From Lachnospiraceae bacterium UBA3711 (GTDB lineage: Bacteria; Bacillota; Clostridia; Lachnospirales; Lachnospiraceae), in contig DFHY01000035.1 in the NCBI GenBank assembly GCA_002371345.1, positions 1-34,549 on the forward strand: DNA of 34,549 bases. The letters are read 5' to 3'. Positions within the stretch are counted from its first letter, which is position 1; every line of letters starts with the position of its first letter. Below, piece by piece: positions 22,856-30,932 of the stretch. Made by a program: the position numbers and the translations under genes. The notes beneath the pieces are model-generated. The model was not told the origin of the DNA and ran no database searches. It saw only the letters and a program-made list of their open reading frames with translations.

Positions 22856-24055
22856 TCAGGCTCCCTTCACAAGACGTACCGTCTCGCGGCAGATCGCCAG
22901 TTCTTCGTTCGTCGGCATCACGATGACCTTTACCCTGGAATCGGGAGTCGACAGGACGAAAGCCTCACCTCTCTTCTTATTCGCCTCTTCATCAATTGAG
23001 ATGCCGAGGAAGCCAAGGTACTCAAGGACCTTCTTGCGGACGATTCCCGCGTTCTCGCCGATACCGCCGGTAAATGCGATCGCGTCTACGCCGTTCATCG
23101 CTGCAGTATATGATCCGATGTACTTCGCGACTCTGTAGGAGAACGCATCGATCGCAAGGCCGGCAGCCTCATTGCCATCGTTCATCGCGTCTTCAAGGTC
23201 ACGGAAGTCAGAGCTAAGGTTGTTCGACAGAGCCATAACGCCGCTCTTCTTGTTCAGGATCGTGTTCATATCAGCGGCTGTCAGGTTCTCATGGCTGCAG
23301 ATATAGTCGATGATCGCCGGGTCAAGATCGCCGGAGCGGGTTCCCATGATGAGTCCCTCAAGCGGGGTGACTCCCATGGAGGTATCAACACACTTGCTGT
23401 TCTTGACAGCTGTGATGCTGGCTCCGTTTCCAAGATGCGCGACGATGACCCTGGAGTTGTCCGGATCCAGGCCAAGGTACTTGATGGTCTCCTTTGAGAC
23501 GAAGCTGTGAGAGGTTCCGTGGAAGCCATAGCGGCGGATATGATACTTCTCATAGTATTCGGTCGGAATAGCATAGCGGTATGCCTTCGCCGGAAGGGTC
23601 ATTCCGAATGATGTATCCATAACTACGACATTCGGCTTGCCGGGCATAAGCTTCATGCACGCGTGAATACCCATCAGGTTAGCCGGGTTGTGCAGCGGCC
23701 CAAGGTCTGACGCCTCCTCGATCGCAGCGATAACATCGTCATTTACAAGAGCGGACTCCGTAAGCTTCGCGCCGCCGTGCAGAACTCTGTGTCCGATTGC
23801 CTCAACCTCGTCAAGGCTCTTCAGAACGCCGGTCTTCGGATTGACAAGAGCGTCGAGAACCATCTGGATCGCCTCGCTGTGCGTCGGCATCGGAGCTTCT
23901 GTAACCTCCTTCTCTCCGCCTGTCGGCTGGTATACCAGACGTCCGTCAAGACCGATGCGCTCACACAGTCCCTTGGCCGCGATCTGCTCGGTATCGGAAT
24001 CAATAACCTGATACTTCAGTGATGAGCTTCCACAGTTTACAACTAATACTTTCAT
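22856..24055 (-). CDS. ackA: Acetate kinase
   Basis: A 399-residue acetate kinase of standard length. It starts MKVLVVNCGSSSLKYQVID with the metal/phosphate Asn7, and contains HRVLHGG, DTSFGMTLP, YGFHGTSH, HLGNGASI and FTGGIGENAG, all in family order. It makes acetate and ATP from acetyl phosphate, working with the phosphotransacetylase encoded just upstream. The ATG at 24055 has AGGAG about 9 bases before it; a GTG at 24064 would lie on top of that site. Its separate terminator and promoter show that this operon is independent of the ACP cluster, and it provides a clear contrast with the two butyrate-kinase-type paralogs there. Confidence 0.96.
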   Translation of the reverse strand: MKVLVVNCGSSSLKYQVIDSDTEQIAAKGLCERIGLDGRLVYQPTGGEKEVTEAPMPTHSEAIQMVLDALVNPKTGVLKSLDEVEAIGHRVLHGGAKLTESALVNDDVIAAIEEASDLGPLHNPANLMGIHACMKLMPGKPNVVVMDTSFGMTLPAKAYRYAIPTEYYEKYHIRRYGFHGTSHSFVSKETIKYLGLDPDNSRVIVAHLGNGASITAVKNSKCVDTSMGVTPLEGLIMGTRSGDLDPAIIDYICSHENLTAADMNTILNKKSGVMALSNNLSSDFRDLEDAMNDGNEAAGLAIDAFSYRVAKYIGSYTAAMNGVDAIAFTGGIGENAGIVRKKVLEYLGFLGISIDEEANKKRGEAFVLSTPDSRVKVIVMPTNEELAICRETVRLVKGA

Positions 24056-24100
24056 TGGTATCACTCCTTAATCATTATTTCCTTGTACTGATATTCACTC

Positions 24101-24123
24101 CAGCGGAAATATTGATTCCGCTG
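24101..24123 (-). other. Hairpin between pta and ackA
   Basis: CAGCGGAA and TTCCGCTG form a perfect 8-bp stem with a 7-base loop in the 85-base gap. No T-run follows. It may mark an RNA processing site that sets the ratio of the two enzymes. Confidence 0.5.
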
Positions 24124-24140
24124 CTGCATTTATCCTATTC

Positions 24141-25136
24141 TCAGCCCTTCTGCGCCTGAACCGCTGTCATGGCGACAACACCCACGATATCATCCGCGAA
24201 GCATCCTCTGGACAGATCGTTGACCGGCATGGACAGACCCTGGAGTACAGGACCGTAGGCTCCGGCCTTGGCAAGTCTCTGAACCAGCTTGTAACCGATG
24301 TTTCCGGCTTCAAGGCTCGGGAAAATGATGGTGTTGGCGTGTCCGGCGACATCGCTGTCCGGAGCTTTCAGGCTCGCGACTGACGGTACGATGGCCGCGT
24401 CAAACTGCAGCTCGCCGTCAACCTTGATCTCCGGGTGGCTCTCTTTCACAAGCTTCACCGCATCGGCAACTTTGGTGACGTCATCGTGCTTCGCGCTGCC
24501 CTTCGTGGAATATGAGAGCATGGCTACCTTAGCCTCAGCTCCTATGAACGCCTCAAATGACTGTGCTGACAGAACAGCGATCTCAGCGAGCTTCTGCGGA
24601 TCAAAGTCTACATTGACGGCACAGTCCGCGAAGACGAACTTTCCGTTCTCGCCGAATTCACAGTCCGGAACATCCATGACGAAGAATCCGGAGACGCTGC
24701 TGATACCAGGTTTGGTCTTGAGAAGCTGAAGCGCCGGACGGATGGTGTTGCCGGTCGAGTGGCAGGCTCCTGAGACAGCTCCGTCCGCGTCACCGCACTT
24801 ACACATCAGGCACGCGTAGTACATATAATCGCTCATCATCTGCTCTTCGGCCTTCTCGGGAGTCATGCCCTTCTTCGCGCGCAGCTCTACAAACTTGTCG
24901 ATATACTTCTGGCGGTTCGGATCCGTCTTAGGGTCGATAACCGTGACGCCTTCAAGATCGTAGTCGCCCTTATTCGCGGCTATCTCCTCCGGGGTTCCGA
25001 TAAGAACAACATTGGCGATGCCTTCCTTCGCGATCTTGACGGCAGCCTCATATGTTCTGCTGTCCATGTACTCCGGAAGCACGATAGTCTTCTTGTCCTT
25101 CTTCGCCTGAGCTTTGATATCATCAATGAAACTCAT
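24141..25136 (-). CDS. pta: Phosphate acetyltransferase
   Basis: A 331-residue short-form Pta. Motifs are SGACHSTGNTIRPALQLLK, MLSYSTKGSAK, DGELQFDAAIVPSVA, VAGHANTIIFPSL and the catalytic NDLSRG. Both CoA-binding arginines of the Methanosarcina enzyme have equivalents (Arg86 in VELRAKKG and Arg133 in TIRPAL), unlike the two cluster paralogs. It converts acetyl-CoA and phosphate to acetyl phosphate. The start at 25136 (MSFIDDIKAQAKK) fits the family N-terminus, with GGAG upstream; the longer open frame is not needed. It is the first gene of the pta-ackA operon, with a consensus-like promoter about 170 bases upstream. Confidence 0.95.
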   Translation of the reverse strand: MSFIDDIKAQAKKDKKTIVLPEYMDSRTYEAAVKIAKEGIANVVLIGTPEEIAANKGDYDLEGVTVIDPKTDPNRQKYIDKFVELRAKKGMTPEKAEEQMMSDYMYYACLMCKCGDADGAVSGACHSTGNTIRPALQLLKTKPGISSVSGFFVMDVPDCEFGENGKFVFADCAVNVDFDPQKLAEIAVLSAQSFEAFIGAEAKVAMLSYSTKGSAKHDDVTKVADAVKLVKESHPEIKVDGELQFDAAIVPSVASLKAPDSDVAGHANTIIFPSLEAGNIGYKLVQRLAKAGAYGPVLQGLSMPVNDLSRGCFADDIVGVVAMTAVQAQKG

Positions 25137-25227
25137 AACCTTCTGTCTCCTTTCCCAAACAACCAGCCCTGTCACATATTATCGCCGCACCTGCACCTCT
25201 GGCATCAAACAGCCCATATCAGTAATC

Positions 25228-25258
25228 CTGTCCCAGACAGCCTGTTTCAGACAGTCTG
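25228..25258. repeat. Alternating CTGT/ACAG array in the pta leader
   Basis: CTGT-cccag-ACAG-c-CTGT-ttcag-ACAG-t-CTGT: two ACAGNCTGT palindromes 14 bases apart, with CAGACAG direct repeats at 25234 and 25248. It is about 50 bases inside the predicted pta transcript. It may be an operator or a set of alternative small RNA stems. The function is not known. Confidence 0.5.
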
Positions 25259-25304
25259 TATCAGCCATTCTCCGGCAAAATGCAGCTCTTTTCAAACTGT
25301 TCTC

Positions 25305-25333
25305 ATTATAACGTCCTGTTTTCCTTACGACAA
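25305..25333 (-). promoter_or_regulatory. Promoter of the pta-ackA operon
   Basis: On the minus strand TTGTCG (25333-25328), a 17-base spacer and TATAAT (25310-25305). This is close to the consensus for the housekeeping sigma factor and predicts a leader of about 160 bases before pta. Confidence 0.75.
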
Positions 25334-25369
25334 GGCAAAAAAGTGTCTTTTCTTTTATTATCAAAGGCG

Positions 25370-25375
25370 TATAAT
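25370..25375 (+). promoter_or_regulatory. Likely -10 element of the MATE gene
   Basis: TATAAT stands 89 bases before the MATE start codon. A weak TTTTCT lies 16 bases upstream as a possible -35 element. The region between it and the gene shows no other structure. Confidence 0.45.
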
Positions 25376-25463
25376 AGCTCTCGTTTGCATAGCCAGGTTC
25401 ACTATTCTGTGATCATGCTGATCGATTATCATTTATGTTTTATTATCAGGAGAAGGTACTTCA

Positions 25464-26825
25464 ATGAAAGACATGACAACAGGCAGCCCCTTCAGGCTCA
25501 TTCTCACATTCGCGCTGCCGCTGCTTCTAGGCAACATTCTTCAGCAATTCTACAACGTCGCTGACGCGGCGATCGTAGGACGCTTTCTGGGATCAGGCGC
25601 TCTGGCCGCTGTCGGAGCTACAAGCAGCGTCCAGTTTCTCATACTCGGTTTCTGCTCCGGCGCATGTGCTGGCTTCTGTGTTCCGATCACACAGCGCTTC
25701 GGCGCTCAGCATTACAGCAGTATGCGCATGCTGCTGTACAACAGTATCCTGATCTCAGCGGCAGTAGCCGCTGTGCTGACAAGCCTCTGTCTGATCTTCT
25801 GCGACAGCATACTGCGCATTCTGTCCACTCCGGTCGATATCTGGGATGATACCAGGATCTATATCCTGATAATATTTATCGGAATCCCATTTACGATCCT
25901 GTACAACCTGGCTGCGGGAGTTCTGCGCGCCGTTGGAGACAGCCGCACTCCGTTCCTTATTCTCGCAGTCTCAACAGTCACCAACATCCTGCTTGACCTG
26001 TTCTGCATTGCCGTATTGAAATGGGGATGTGCCGGAGCCGCGATCGCTACAGTCGCCTCACAGGCATTCAGCGGCGTCCTGTGCACCTACTTCATTTTCC
26101 GTAAGTACGATATCCTGCGCATTAAGCCGGAGGAAAGGAGAGCCGACAGGCTTCGCATCAGGCAGCTTGCCATAGTCGGTATTCCAATGGGGCTTCAATT
26201 TTCCATTACCGCAATCGGCAGCATGGTTATGCAGTCGGCGAACAACTCTCTGGGAAGTGTCTATGTCTCCGCGTTCACGGCCGCAGCCCGTATCAAGATG
26301 TTCGCGATGTCTCCGTTTGACGCTGTGGCTTCTGGTGTAGCCACCTTCTGCAGCCAGAACTACGGCGCCGGAAAATACACCCGCATACGTGACGGTGTGC
26401 GGATCGGTATGCTGATATCCATAGTTTACGGAATAATTATCGGCATCTGTATGATTCTGTTCGGAAGGACGGCCTGCCTTCTGTTTATTCCGTCGGATGA
26501 GACGTGGATCCTCGACCCCGCCCACCGGTATCTCCGTTGTATGGGATACATGTTCTGGGTTCTTGGTATTCTCTATATCAGCCGCATTACCGTACAGAGC
26601 CTCGGCTTCTCCGGACGGGCAATGCTGTCGGGCGTTATGGAGATGATTGCCAGAATACTTATAGTATCCCTGTTTGTCCACAAATACGGATTCAACGTTA
26701 TCTGCTGGACTGACCAGGCCGCATGGACAGCCGGAGACCTGTATATCGTTCCGACCTGCGTGCTGGTGCTTCGCAAGATCCGCTCGGCACTCGAGTCCAG
26801 GAAGCAGTCACCCGAGCCGTTTTGA
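25464..26825 (+). CDS. MATE-family multidrug/solute efflux protein
   Basis: A 453-residue membrane protein of usual MATE length with twelve hydrophobic segments in two halves. The N-terminus (MKDMTTGSPFRLILTFALPL) and the segment LLLGNILQQFYNVADAAIVGRFLG are typical of the clostridial NorM/DinF-like group. It exports small, often cationic compounds in exchange for sodium ions or protons. AGGAGA lies 11 bases before the ATG. It is divergent from pta and has its own -10 element, so it need not belong to the ACP cluster. The stop codon forms the first bases of a 14-bp tandem repeat. Confidence 0.92.
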   Translation: MKDMTTGSPFRLILTFALPLLLGNILQQFYNVADAAIVGRFLGSGALAAVGATSSVQFLILGFCSGACAGFCVPITQRFGAQHYSSMRMLLYNSILISAAVAAVLTSLCLIFCDSILRILSTPVDIWDDTRIYILIIFIGIPFTILYNLAAGVLRAVGDSRTPFLILAVSTVTNILLDLFCIAVLKWGCAGAAIATVASQAFSGVLCTYFIFRKYDILRIKPEERRADRLRIRQLAIVGIPMGLQFSITAIGSMVMQSANNSLGSVYVSAFTAAARIKMFAMSPFDAVASGVATFCSQNYGAGKYTRIRDGVRIGMLISIVYGIIIGICMILFGRTACLLFIPSDETWILDPAHRYLRCMGYMFWVLGILYISRITVQSLGFSGRAMLSGVMEMIARILIVSLFVHKYGFNVICWTDQAAWTAGDLYIVPTCVLVLRKIRSALESRKQSPEPF

Positions 26826-26974
26826 CAAGGCTTTTCCGAGCGTGATTTTCTGAGAAGGCTTTTATGAGAAGACCTGTCTGAGAAGACCTTTTGAAGAGGC
26901 TTTTGTAAGAAGACCTTTATGAGGAGGCTTTTCTGAGAAGACCTTTATGAGAAGACCTTTTGAGGAGTTTCTTT
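26823..26974. repeat. 14-bp tandem repeat array after the MATE gene
   Basis: About ten units of consensus TGAGAAGACCTTTA/TGAGAAGGCTTTTC run head to tail from the MATE stop codon (26823). Clear units start at 26851, 26865, 26879, 26892, 26906, 26920, 26934, 26948 and 26961, two of them 13 bp long. Two variants, AGACC and AGGCT in the core, are interspersed. The first two units are diverged. With a period of 14 it cannot code in one frame. Confidence 0.8.
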
Positions 26975-27288
26975 TGTACTTGATTCTCTTAAATACTATT
27001 GGATGCCTTTCTAAAGAGGGTTTCTGAAAATACCTCTTTGTTAAGAAGTGTCATTAAGCAATGTCATTTTGAAAGGTATTCTGTAATATCTTCCGTGGCT
27101 TCAGGCTTAAGGCAGTGACGCCATAACAGGAGTGTATATCAGCATGATATCTCTTGATTTCATGAACAATAGTTGGTAAAGTAAGTATGATTGTTTGAAC
27201 TTGTTTGCATCAAATATTTTTAAAGTATCCGTAACCCGTCAACCCGTTTCGCAACCCGTTAATATATTCTGATGTGTAAGGAGAAAAT
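26975..27288. other. AT-rich leader region of the transketolase genes
   Basis: No gene was found. TTGTTT (27191-27196) and TATTTT (27215-27220) with an 18-base spacer are a weak promoter candidate. AACCCGT occurs three times at 27233, 27241 and 27253, 30 to 56 bases before the start codon. Upstream of that the sequence may be decayed copies of the 14-bp repeat. Confidence 0.4.
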
Positions 27289-28128
27289 ATGCTTACTGAA
27301 GAAAAGAGAAAACTGGAGCTCGAAGCTGCCAACATCAGAAAAACCGCCCTTGAGACCATCCATACGGCAGGATCAGGTCACATAGGCGGCTCATTCTCGA
27401 TGGCGGAAATCATGGCTGTTCTTTACTTCAAGGCCATGAACATCGATCCGAAGGATCCTGAAAAGGCTGACCGCGACCGTCTTGTGCTGTCGAAGGGACA
27501 CTGCTCTCCTGTCATGTACGCCACGCTCGCTCGCAGAGGTTTCTTCCCGATCGATCACCTCAAGACCTTCCGTAAGATCGACAGTGATCTTTCAGGCCAC
27601 GTAGAGATCCATGTTCCTGGCGTTGACATGTCAGGTGGGTCACTTGGGCAGGGACTGTCCGTAGCTGTCGGTATGGCCATGTACGCCAAGTCCAACAACG
27701 TCGGCAATTACGTGTATGCCATCATGGGCGATGGAGAGATTCAGGAAGGCCAGATCTGGGAGGCTGCAATGTCAGCCGGTTTCTTCAAGGTCAACAACCT
27801 GATCGCATTTGTGGACAACAACAAGATCCAGCTTGACGGCAGACTTAGTGAGATTATGGATCCTAATCCCATCGACGAAAAGTTCCGCGCTTTCAACTGG
27901 AATGTCATTTCCGTCAACGGTCAGGATGTTGAGGAGATCGCTGACGCGATCGATGAAGCCAGGAAGAGTCAGGACAAGCCGACCATGATTCTTGCTCATA
28001 CCACCAAGGGCGCAGGAGTCTCCGTATTTGAGGATACGCCGCGCTTCCACGGCGGCCAGCCCACTCCTGAGGAATATGAACTGGCTATTAAGGAACTCAA
28101 TGACAGGATTGCTTCACTGGAGGTGTGA
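27289..28128 (+). CDS. Transketolase, N-terminal (thiamine diphosphate) subunit
   Basis: A 279-residue protein matching the N-terminal domain of split transketolases. It has HTAGSGHIGGSFSMAE near the start, VLSKGHCSPVMYA, GSLGQGLSVAVGMA, and the thiamine diphosphate motif GDGEIQEGQIWEA ending at DNNKIQLDG. The enzyme moves two-carbon ketol units between sugar phosphates in the non-oxidative pentose phosphate pathway; some split pairs act on other sugar or acid substrates. AAGGAG precedes the ATG. The gene for the second subunit follows 2 bases after the stop codon, so the two are made together. Confidence 0.95.
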   Translation: MLTEEKRKLELEAANIRKTALETIHTAGSGHIGGSFSMAEIMAVLYFKAMNIDPKDPEKADRDRLVLSKGHCSPVMYATLARRGFFPIDHLKTFRKIDSDLSGHVEIHVPGVDMSGGSLGQGLSVAVGMAMYAKSNNVGNYVYAIMGDGEIQEGQIWEAAMSAGFFKVNNLIAFVDNNKIQLDGRLSEIMDPNPIDEKFRAFNWNVISVNGQDVEEIADAIDEARKSQDKPTMILAHTTKGAGVSVFEDTPRFHGGQPTPEEYELAIKELNDRIASLEV

Positions 28129-28130
28129 GA

Positions 28131-29072
28131 ATGGGCGAAAATATTTCTACACGTGTTGCTTATGGCCGTGCTCTTGCCGAGTTCGGAGACCGCAGCGACA
28201 TATATGTATTTGACTCTGATCTCAAGTCATGCACCATGAGTATGTACTTCGCGGAAAAGTACCCGGAGCGTTTCTTCAATGTCGGAATCGCCGAGGCAAA
28301 TATGGTTAACATCGGAGCCGGCTTCGCCACCTGCGGAGCTACATCTCTGGTTCATACTTTCGCTATCTTCGCCGCAGGACGTGTGTATGATCAGGTCCGC
28401 AACGATGTCTGCTATCCAGGACTCAATGTCAAGGTAGTAGGCAGCCATGCTGGTCTTACCGTCGGTGAGGACGGCGCCACTCATCAGGCGCTGGAGGATA
28501 TGAGCCTGATGCGCACTATCCCGGGCATGACAGTTATCTGCCCGTGTGATGACAACGAGACCCGCCTTGCCGTGAAGGCTATGCTGGATATGAAGGGACC
28601 AGTCTACTTCCGTACAGGCCGCCCGGCTGTTGAGTCCGTCACCGGCGACATCCCCGGCTATTCATTTGAGATCGGCAAGGGCTGCCAGCTTCGCGACGGC
28701 AGCGACGTGACACTTATCGCCTGCGGACTGATGGTTCAGGAAGCGCTGAAAGCTGCTGATCTGCTTGCTGCAGAGAGCATCTCAGCCCGTGTCATCGACA
28801 TGGCAACCATCAAACCTATTGACCGCGATATCATCGTCAAGGCTGCGAAGGAAACCGGCGCTATCGTGACCGCTGAGGAGCACAACATTATCGGAGGACT
28901 TGGAAGCGCTGTTTCCGAGGTTCTTACAGATGAGATCCTTGTCCCGCTTCAGAGGGTCGGTGTGAATGACACATTCGGACACTCCGGGCATCCGAAGGAG
29001 CTTCTTGAGCACTTTGGGCTGACACCCGAGAACATCGCTGCGAACGCCAAAAAGGCAATCACCCGCAAGTAA
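28131..29072 (+). CDS. Transketolase, C-terminal (pyrimidine-binding) subunit
   Basis: A 313-residue protein with the second and third transketolase domains: FDSDLKSCTM, FFNVGIAEANMVNIGAGFA, HAGLTVGEDGATHQALED and the C-terminal VIDMATIKPID and EEHNIIGGLGSAVSE segments. I start it at the ATG at 28131, with GGAGGT 6 bases upstream; a GTG at 28125 inside the previous gene is less likely. It completes the heteromeric enzyme with the preceding subunit. The gene ends before a convergent hairpin shared with the ABC transporter operon. Confidence 0.94.
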   Translation: MGENISTRVAYGRALAEFGDRSDIYVFDSDLKSCTMSMYFAEKYPERFFNVGIAEANMVNIGAGFATCGATSLVHTFAIFAAGRVYDQVRNDVCYPGLNVKVVGSHAGLTVGEDGATHQALEDMSLMRTIPGMTVICPCDDNETRLAVKAMLDMKGPVYFRTGRPAVESVTGDIPGYSFEIGKGCQLRDGSDVTLIACGLMVQEALKAADLLAAESISARVIDMATIKPIDRDIIVKAAKETGAIVTAEEHNIIGGLGSAVSEVLTDEILVPLQRVGVNDTFGHSGHPKELLEHFGLTPENIAANAKKAITRK

Positions 29073-29088
29073 ATCAGTAAGAATTGAA

Positions 29089-29118
29089 CCTTCCATAACC
29101 ATTAAAGGGTATGGAAGG
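29089..29118. terminator. Hairpin between convergent transketolase and ABC transporter genes
   Basis: CCTTCCATAACC (29089-29100) pairs with GGGTATGGAAGG (29107-29118) over 11 of 12 positions with a 6-base loop. On the minus strand TTCAATTCTT follows, a moderate T-rich tail; on the plus strand the tail is not T-rich. It probably serves mainly the ABC transporter transcript. Confidence 0.6.
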
Positions 29119-29209
29119 CTGTGATAAAGCCCTGATTCATAAACTCTGGTCTGTCCGTCTGCCGGCGTTCAGACCGTCAGGTCAGTGAGATGATTAACAG
29201 GTTTTGTGC

Positions 29210-29932
29210 CTACAGCACCTTGGACAGGAAATCCTGGAGCCTCGGATTCTTCGGAGCGCCGAAGAACTCTCCCGGTTCGTTCTCCTCTGCGACGATTCCC
29301 TCATCGATGAAGAGGACGCGGCTTGCGACCTCCCGCGCGAATCCCATCTCATGAGTCACCACGACCATGGTCATGCCATCAGCCGCAAGTTCCTTCATGA
29401 TCTCAAGAACCTCTCCCACCATCTCCGGATCAAGAGCGCTGGTGGGTTCGTCGAAGAGCATAAGGTCCGGATCCATCGCCAGGGCTCTGGCTATCGCGAT
29501 TCTCTGCTGCTGTCCGCCTGACAGCATGCCCGGATAGCTGTCCGCCTTATCAGGCAGGCCGATCCTTTTCAGAAGTTCTTCAGCTTTCGCGTCAGCCTCC
29601 TCCTGTGTCATTTTCTTCAGGAGAACAGGGGCAAGGGTAATGTTCTGCCGCACCGTCTTCATCGGAAACAGGTTGAAGTGCTGAAACACCATTCCCATTT
29701 TCTGGCGTATCTGATCCAGATTCGTGGAGGGATCCGTAATCCTGATCCCCTCAAAGATTATCTCTCCGCCGGTAGGCTCCTCAAGCATATTCAGGCATCT
29801 CAGAAACGTAGACTTTCCTGAGCCGGAGGGACCTATCACTACAACCTTCTCTCCCTTTTCAATGTGCTGGGTGATGCCGCACAGTACATCATGATCTCCG
29901 AACCTTTTTCTCAGATCTTTTGTATATATCAC
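29210..29932 (-). CDS. Polar amino acid ABC transporter, ATP-binding protein
   Basis: A 240-residue ATPase of the GlnQ/HisP type. Walker A is GPSGSGKST (34-42), the signature LSGGQQQR, and Walker B LMLFDEPTSALDPE, followed by the switch histidine in VVTHEMG. The start is a GTG at 29932 (VIYTKDLRKRFG) with AGGAG 8 bases upstream; this gives the normal family length, whereas the open frame reaching 29995 overlaps the permease gene. It powers import with the permease encoded 49 bases upstream. Confidence 0.94.
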   Translation of the reverse strand: MIYTKDLRKRFGDHDVLCGITQHIEKGEKVVVIGPSGSGKSTFLRCLNMLEEPTGGEIIFEGIRITDPSTNLDQIRQKMGMVFQHFNLFPMKTVRQNITLAPVLLKKMTQEEADAKAEELLKRIGLPDKADSYPGMLSGGQQQRIAIARALAMDPDLMLFDEPTSALDPEMVGEVLEIMKELAADGMTMVVVTHEMGFAREVASRVLFIDEGIVAEENEPGEFFGAPKNPRLQDFLSKVL

Positions 29933-29981
29933 GAAGAGAACTCCTTTCCAAATACAGTTAATGGCACTGTGATATATGACA

Positions 29982-30692
29982 TCACCGCCTGTCACTCTTT
30001 GCCAGCTTCTTCTCCAGCAGTCCCATCAGCCAGGTCAGGCCGAGTGTCATGATCAGATATATCGCGGCCGCGATCACATACGGCGGGATCACATCCCAGG
30101 TTCTCGAGCCGACGTAGCCCGCCATCTTCATCAGGTCATTTACGGCGATGACAGAGATAACCGAGGTCTCCTTGACAAGAGAGATAAACTCATTGCCAAG
30201 CGCGGGAAGGATGTTCTTGAATGCCTGAGGCAGGATGATCGTACGCATAGTCATCGCGTAGGTAAGGCCAAGTGAACGTCCGGCCTCCATCTGTCCGGCC
30301 GGAATCGAAGCGATCCCGGCGCGGATGATCTCCGCCACGTACGCGCCGGAGTTGATTCCGCAGCAGACAGCTCCGACTAAAACCGGATTAGTATTCGGCG
30401 AAGTGAAGATCAGATTGTAGATGATCATGATCTGGACGATCATCGGCGTGCCACGGATGACGGTTATATACACCAGCGCTATCTTATCGAGAATCTTTAT
30501 CACCAGCAGCTTTGAGCTGCGCGCGGTAACACGGACTATCGCGATCATCACACCGATCGCAATACCGATCAATACCGCGAACAGTGATATCAGCAGAGTC
30601 ATACGAAGTCCGCTGAAATACGCCAGATACCTCTTCTCCGGTACCCATGCGTTATAGAAGCTCCGGCCTACGCTCTTCAGCCACTCAATCAT
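29982..30692 (-). CDS. Polar amino acid ABC transporter, permease
   Basis: A 236-residue inner membrane permease of the HisM/GlnP family with about five helices. The ATPase-contact loop reads EAGRSLGLTYAMTMRTIILP, followed by QAFKNILPALGNEFI, typical of this group. AAGGAG lies 9 bases before the ATG. Only one permease gene is present, so a homodimer is likely. The 240-base gap to the binding protein gene contains a hairpin. Confidence 0.93.
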   Translation of the reverse strand: MIEWLKSVGRSFYNAWVPEKRYLAYFSGLRMTLLISLFAVLIGIAIGVMIAIVRVTARSSKLLVIKILDKIALVYITVIRGTPMIVQIMIIYNLIFTSPNTNPVLVGAVCCGINSGAYVAEIIRAGIASIPAGQMEAGRSLGLTYAMTMRTIILPQAFKNILPALGNEFISLVKETSVISVIAVNDLMKMAGYVGSRTWDVIPPYVIAAAIYLIMTLGLTWLMGLLEKKLAKSDRR

Positions 30693-30880
30693 ATTGTTCC
30701 GCTCCTTACTAATGAGTTGATTACGCAGTCATAAATCAATCACGACCTGAGAATGAATCTCCAGGTTCGAAACCAGTACCGCTTATGTTCAGGTCTCGTC
30801 TTTGGGAAATGCATCCTTTCGGTCGTGAAATGAGTCGTCTCTCTGAACCTGTGCTGCCAGGTAATTAATATCTCCCTGTC

Positions 30881-30910
30881 TCAGGTGAGCCGGTTAATCA
30901 GGCTGCCTGA
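30881..30910 (-). other. Hairpin between binding protein and permease genes
   Basis: TCAGG..AGCC pairs with GGCT.CCTGA across a 9-base loop, 22 bases past the binding protein stop codon. It has no T-run. In many ABC operons such a structure raises the relative amount of binding protein transcript. Confidence 0.45.
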
Positions 30911-30932
30911 ACAAATCGGATCAGTCCCGCCG

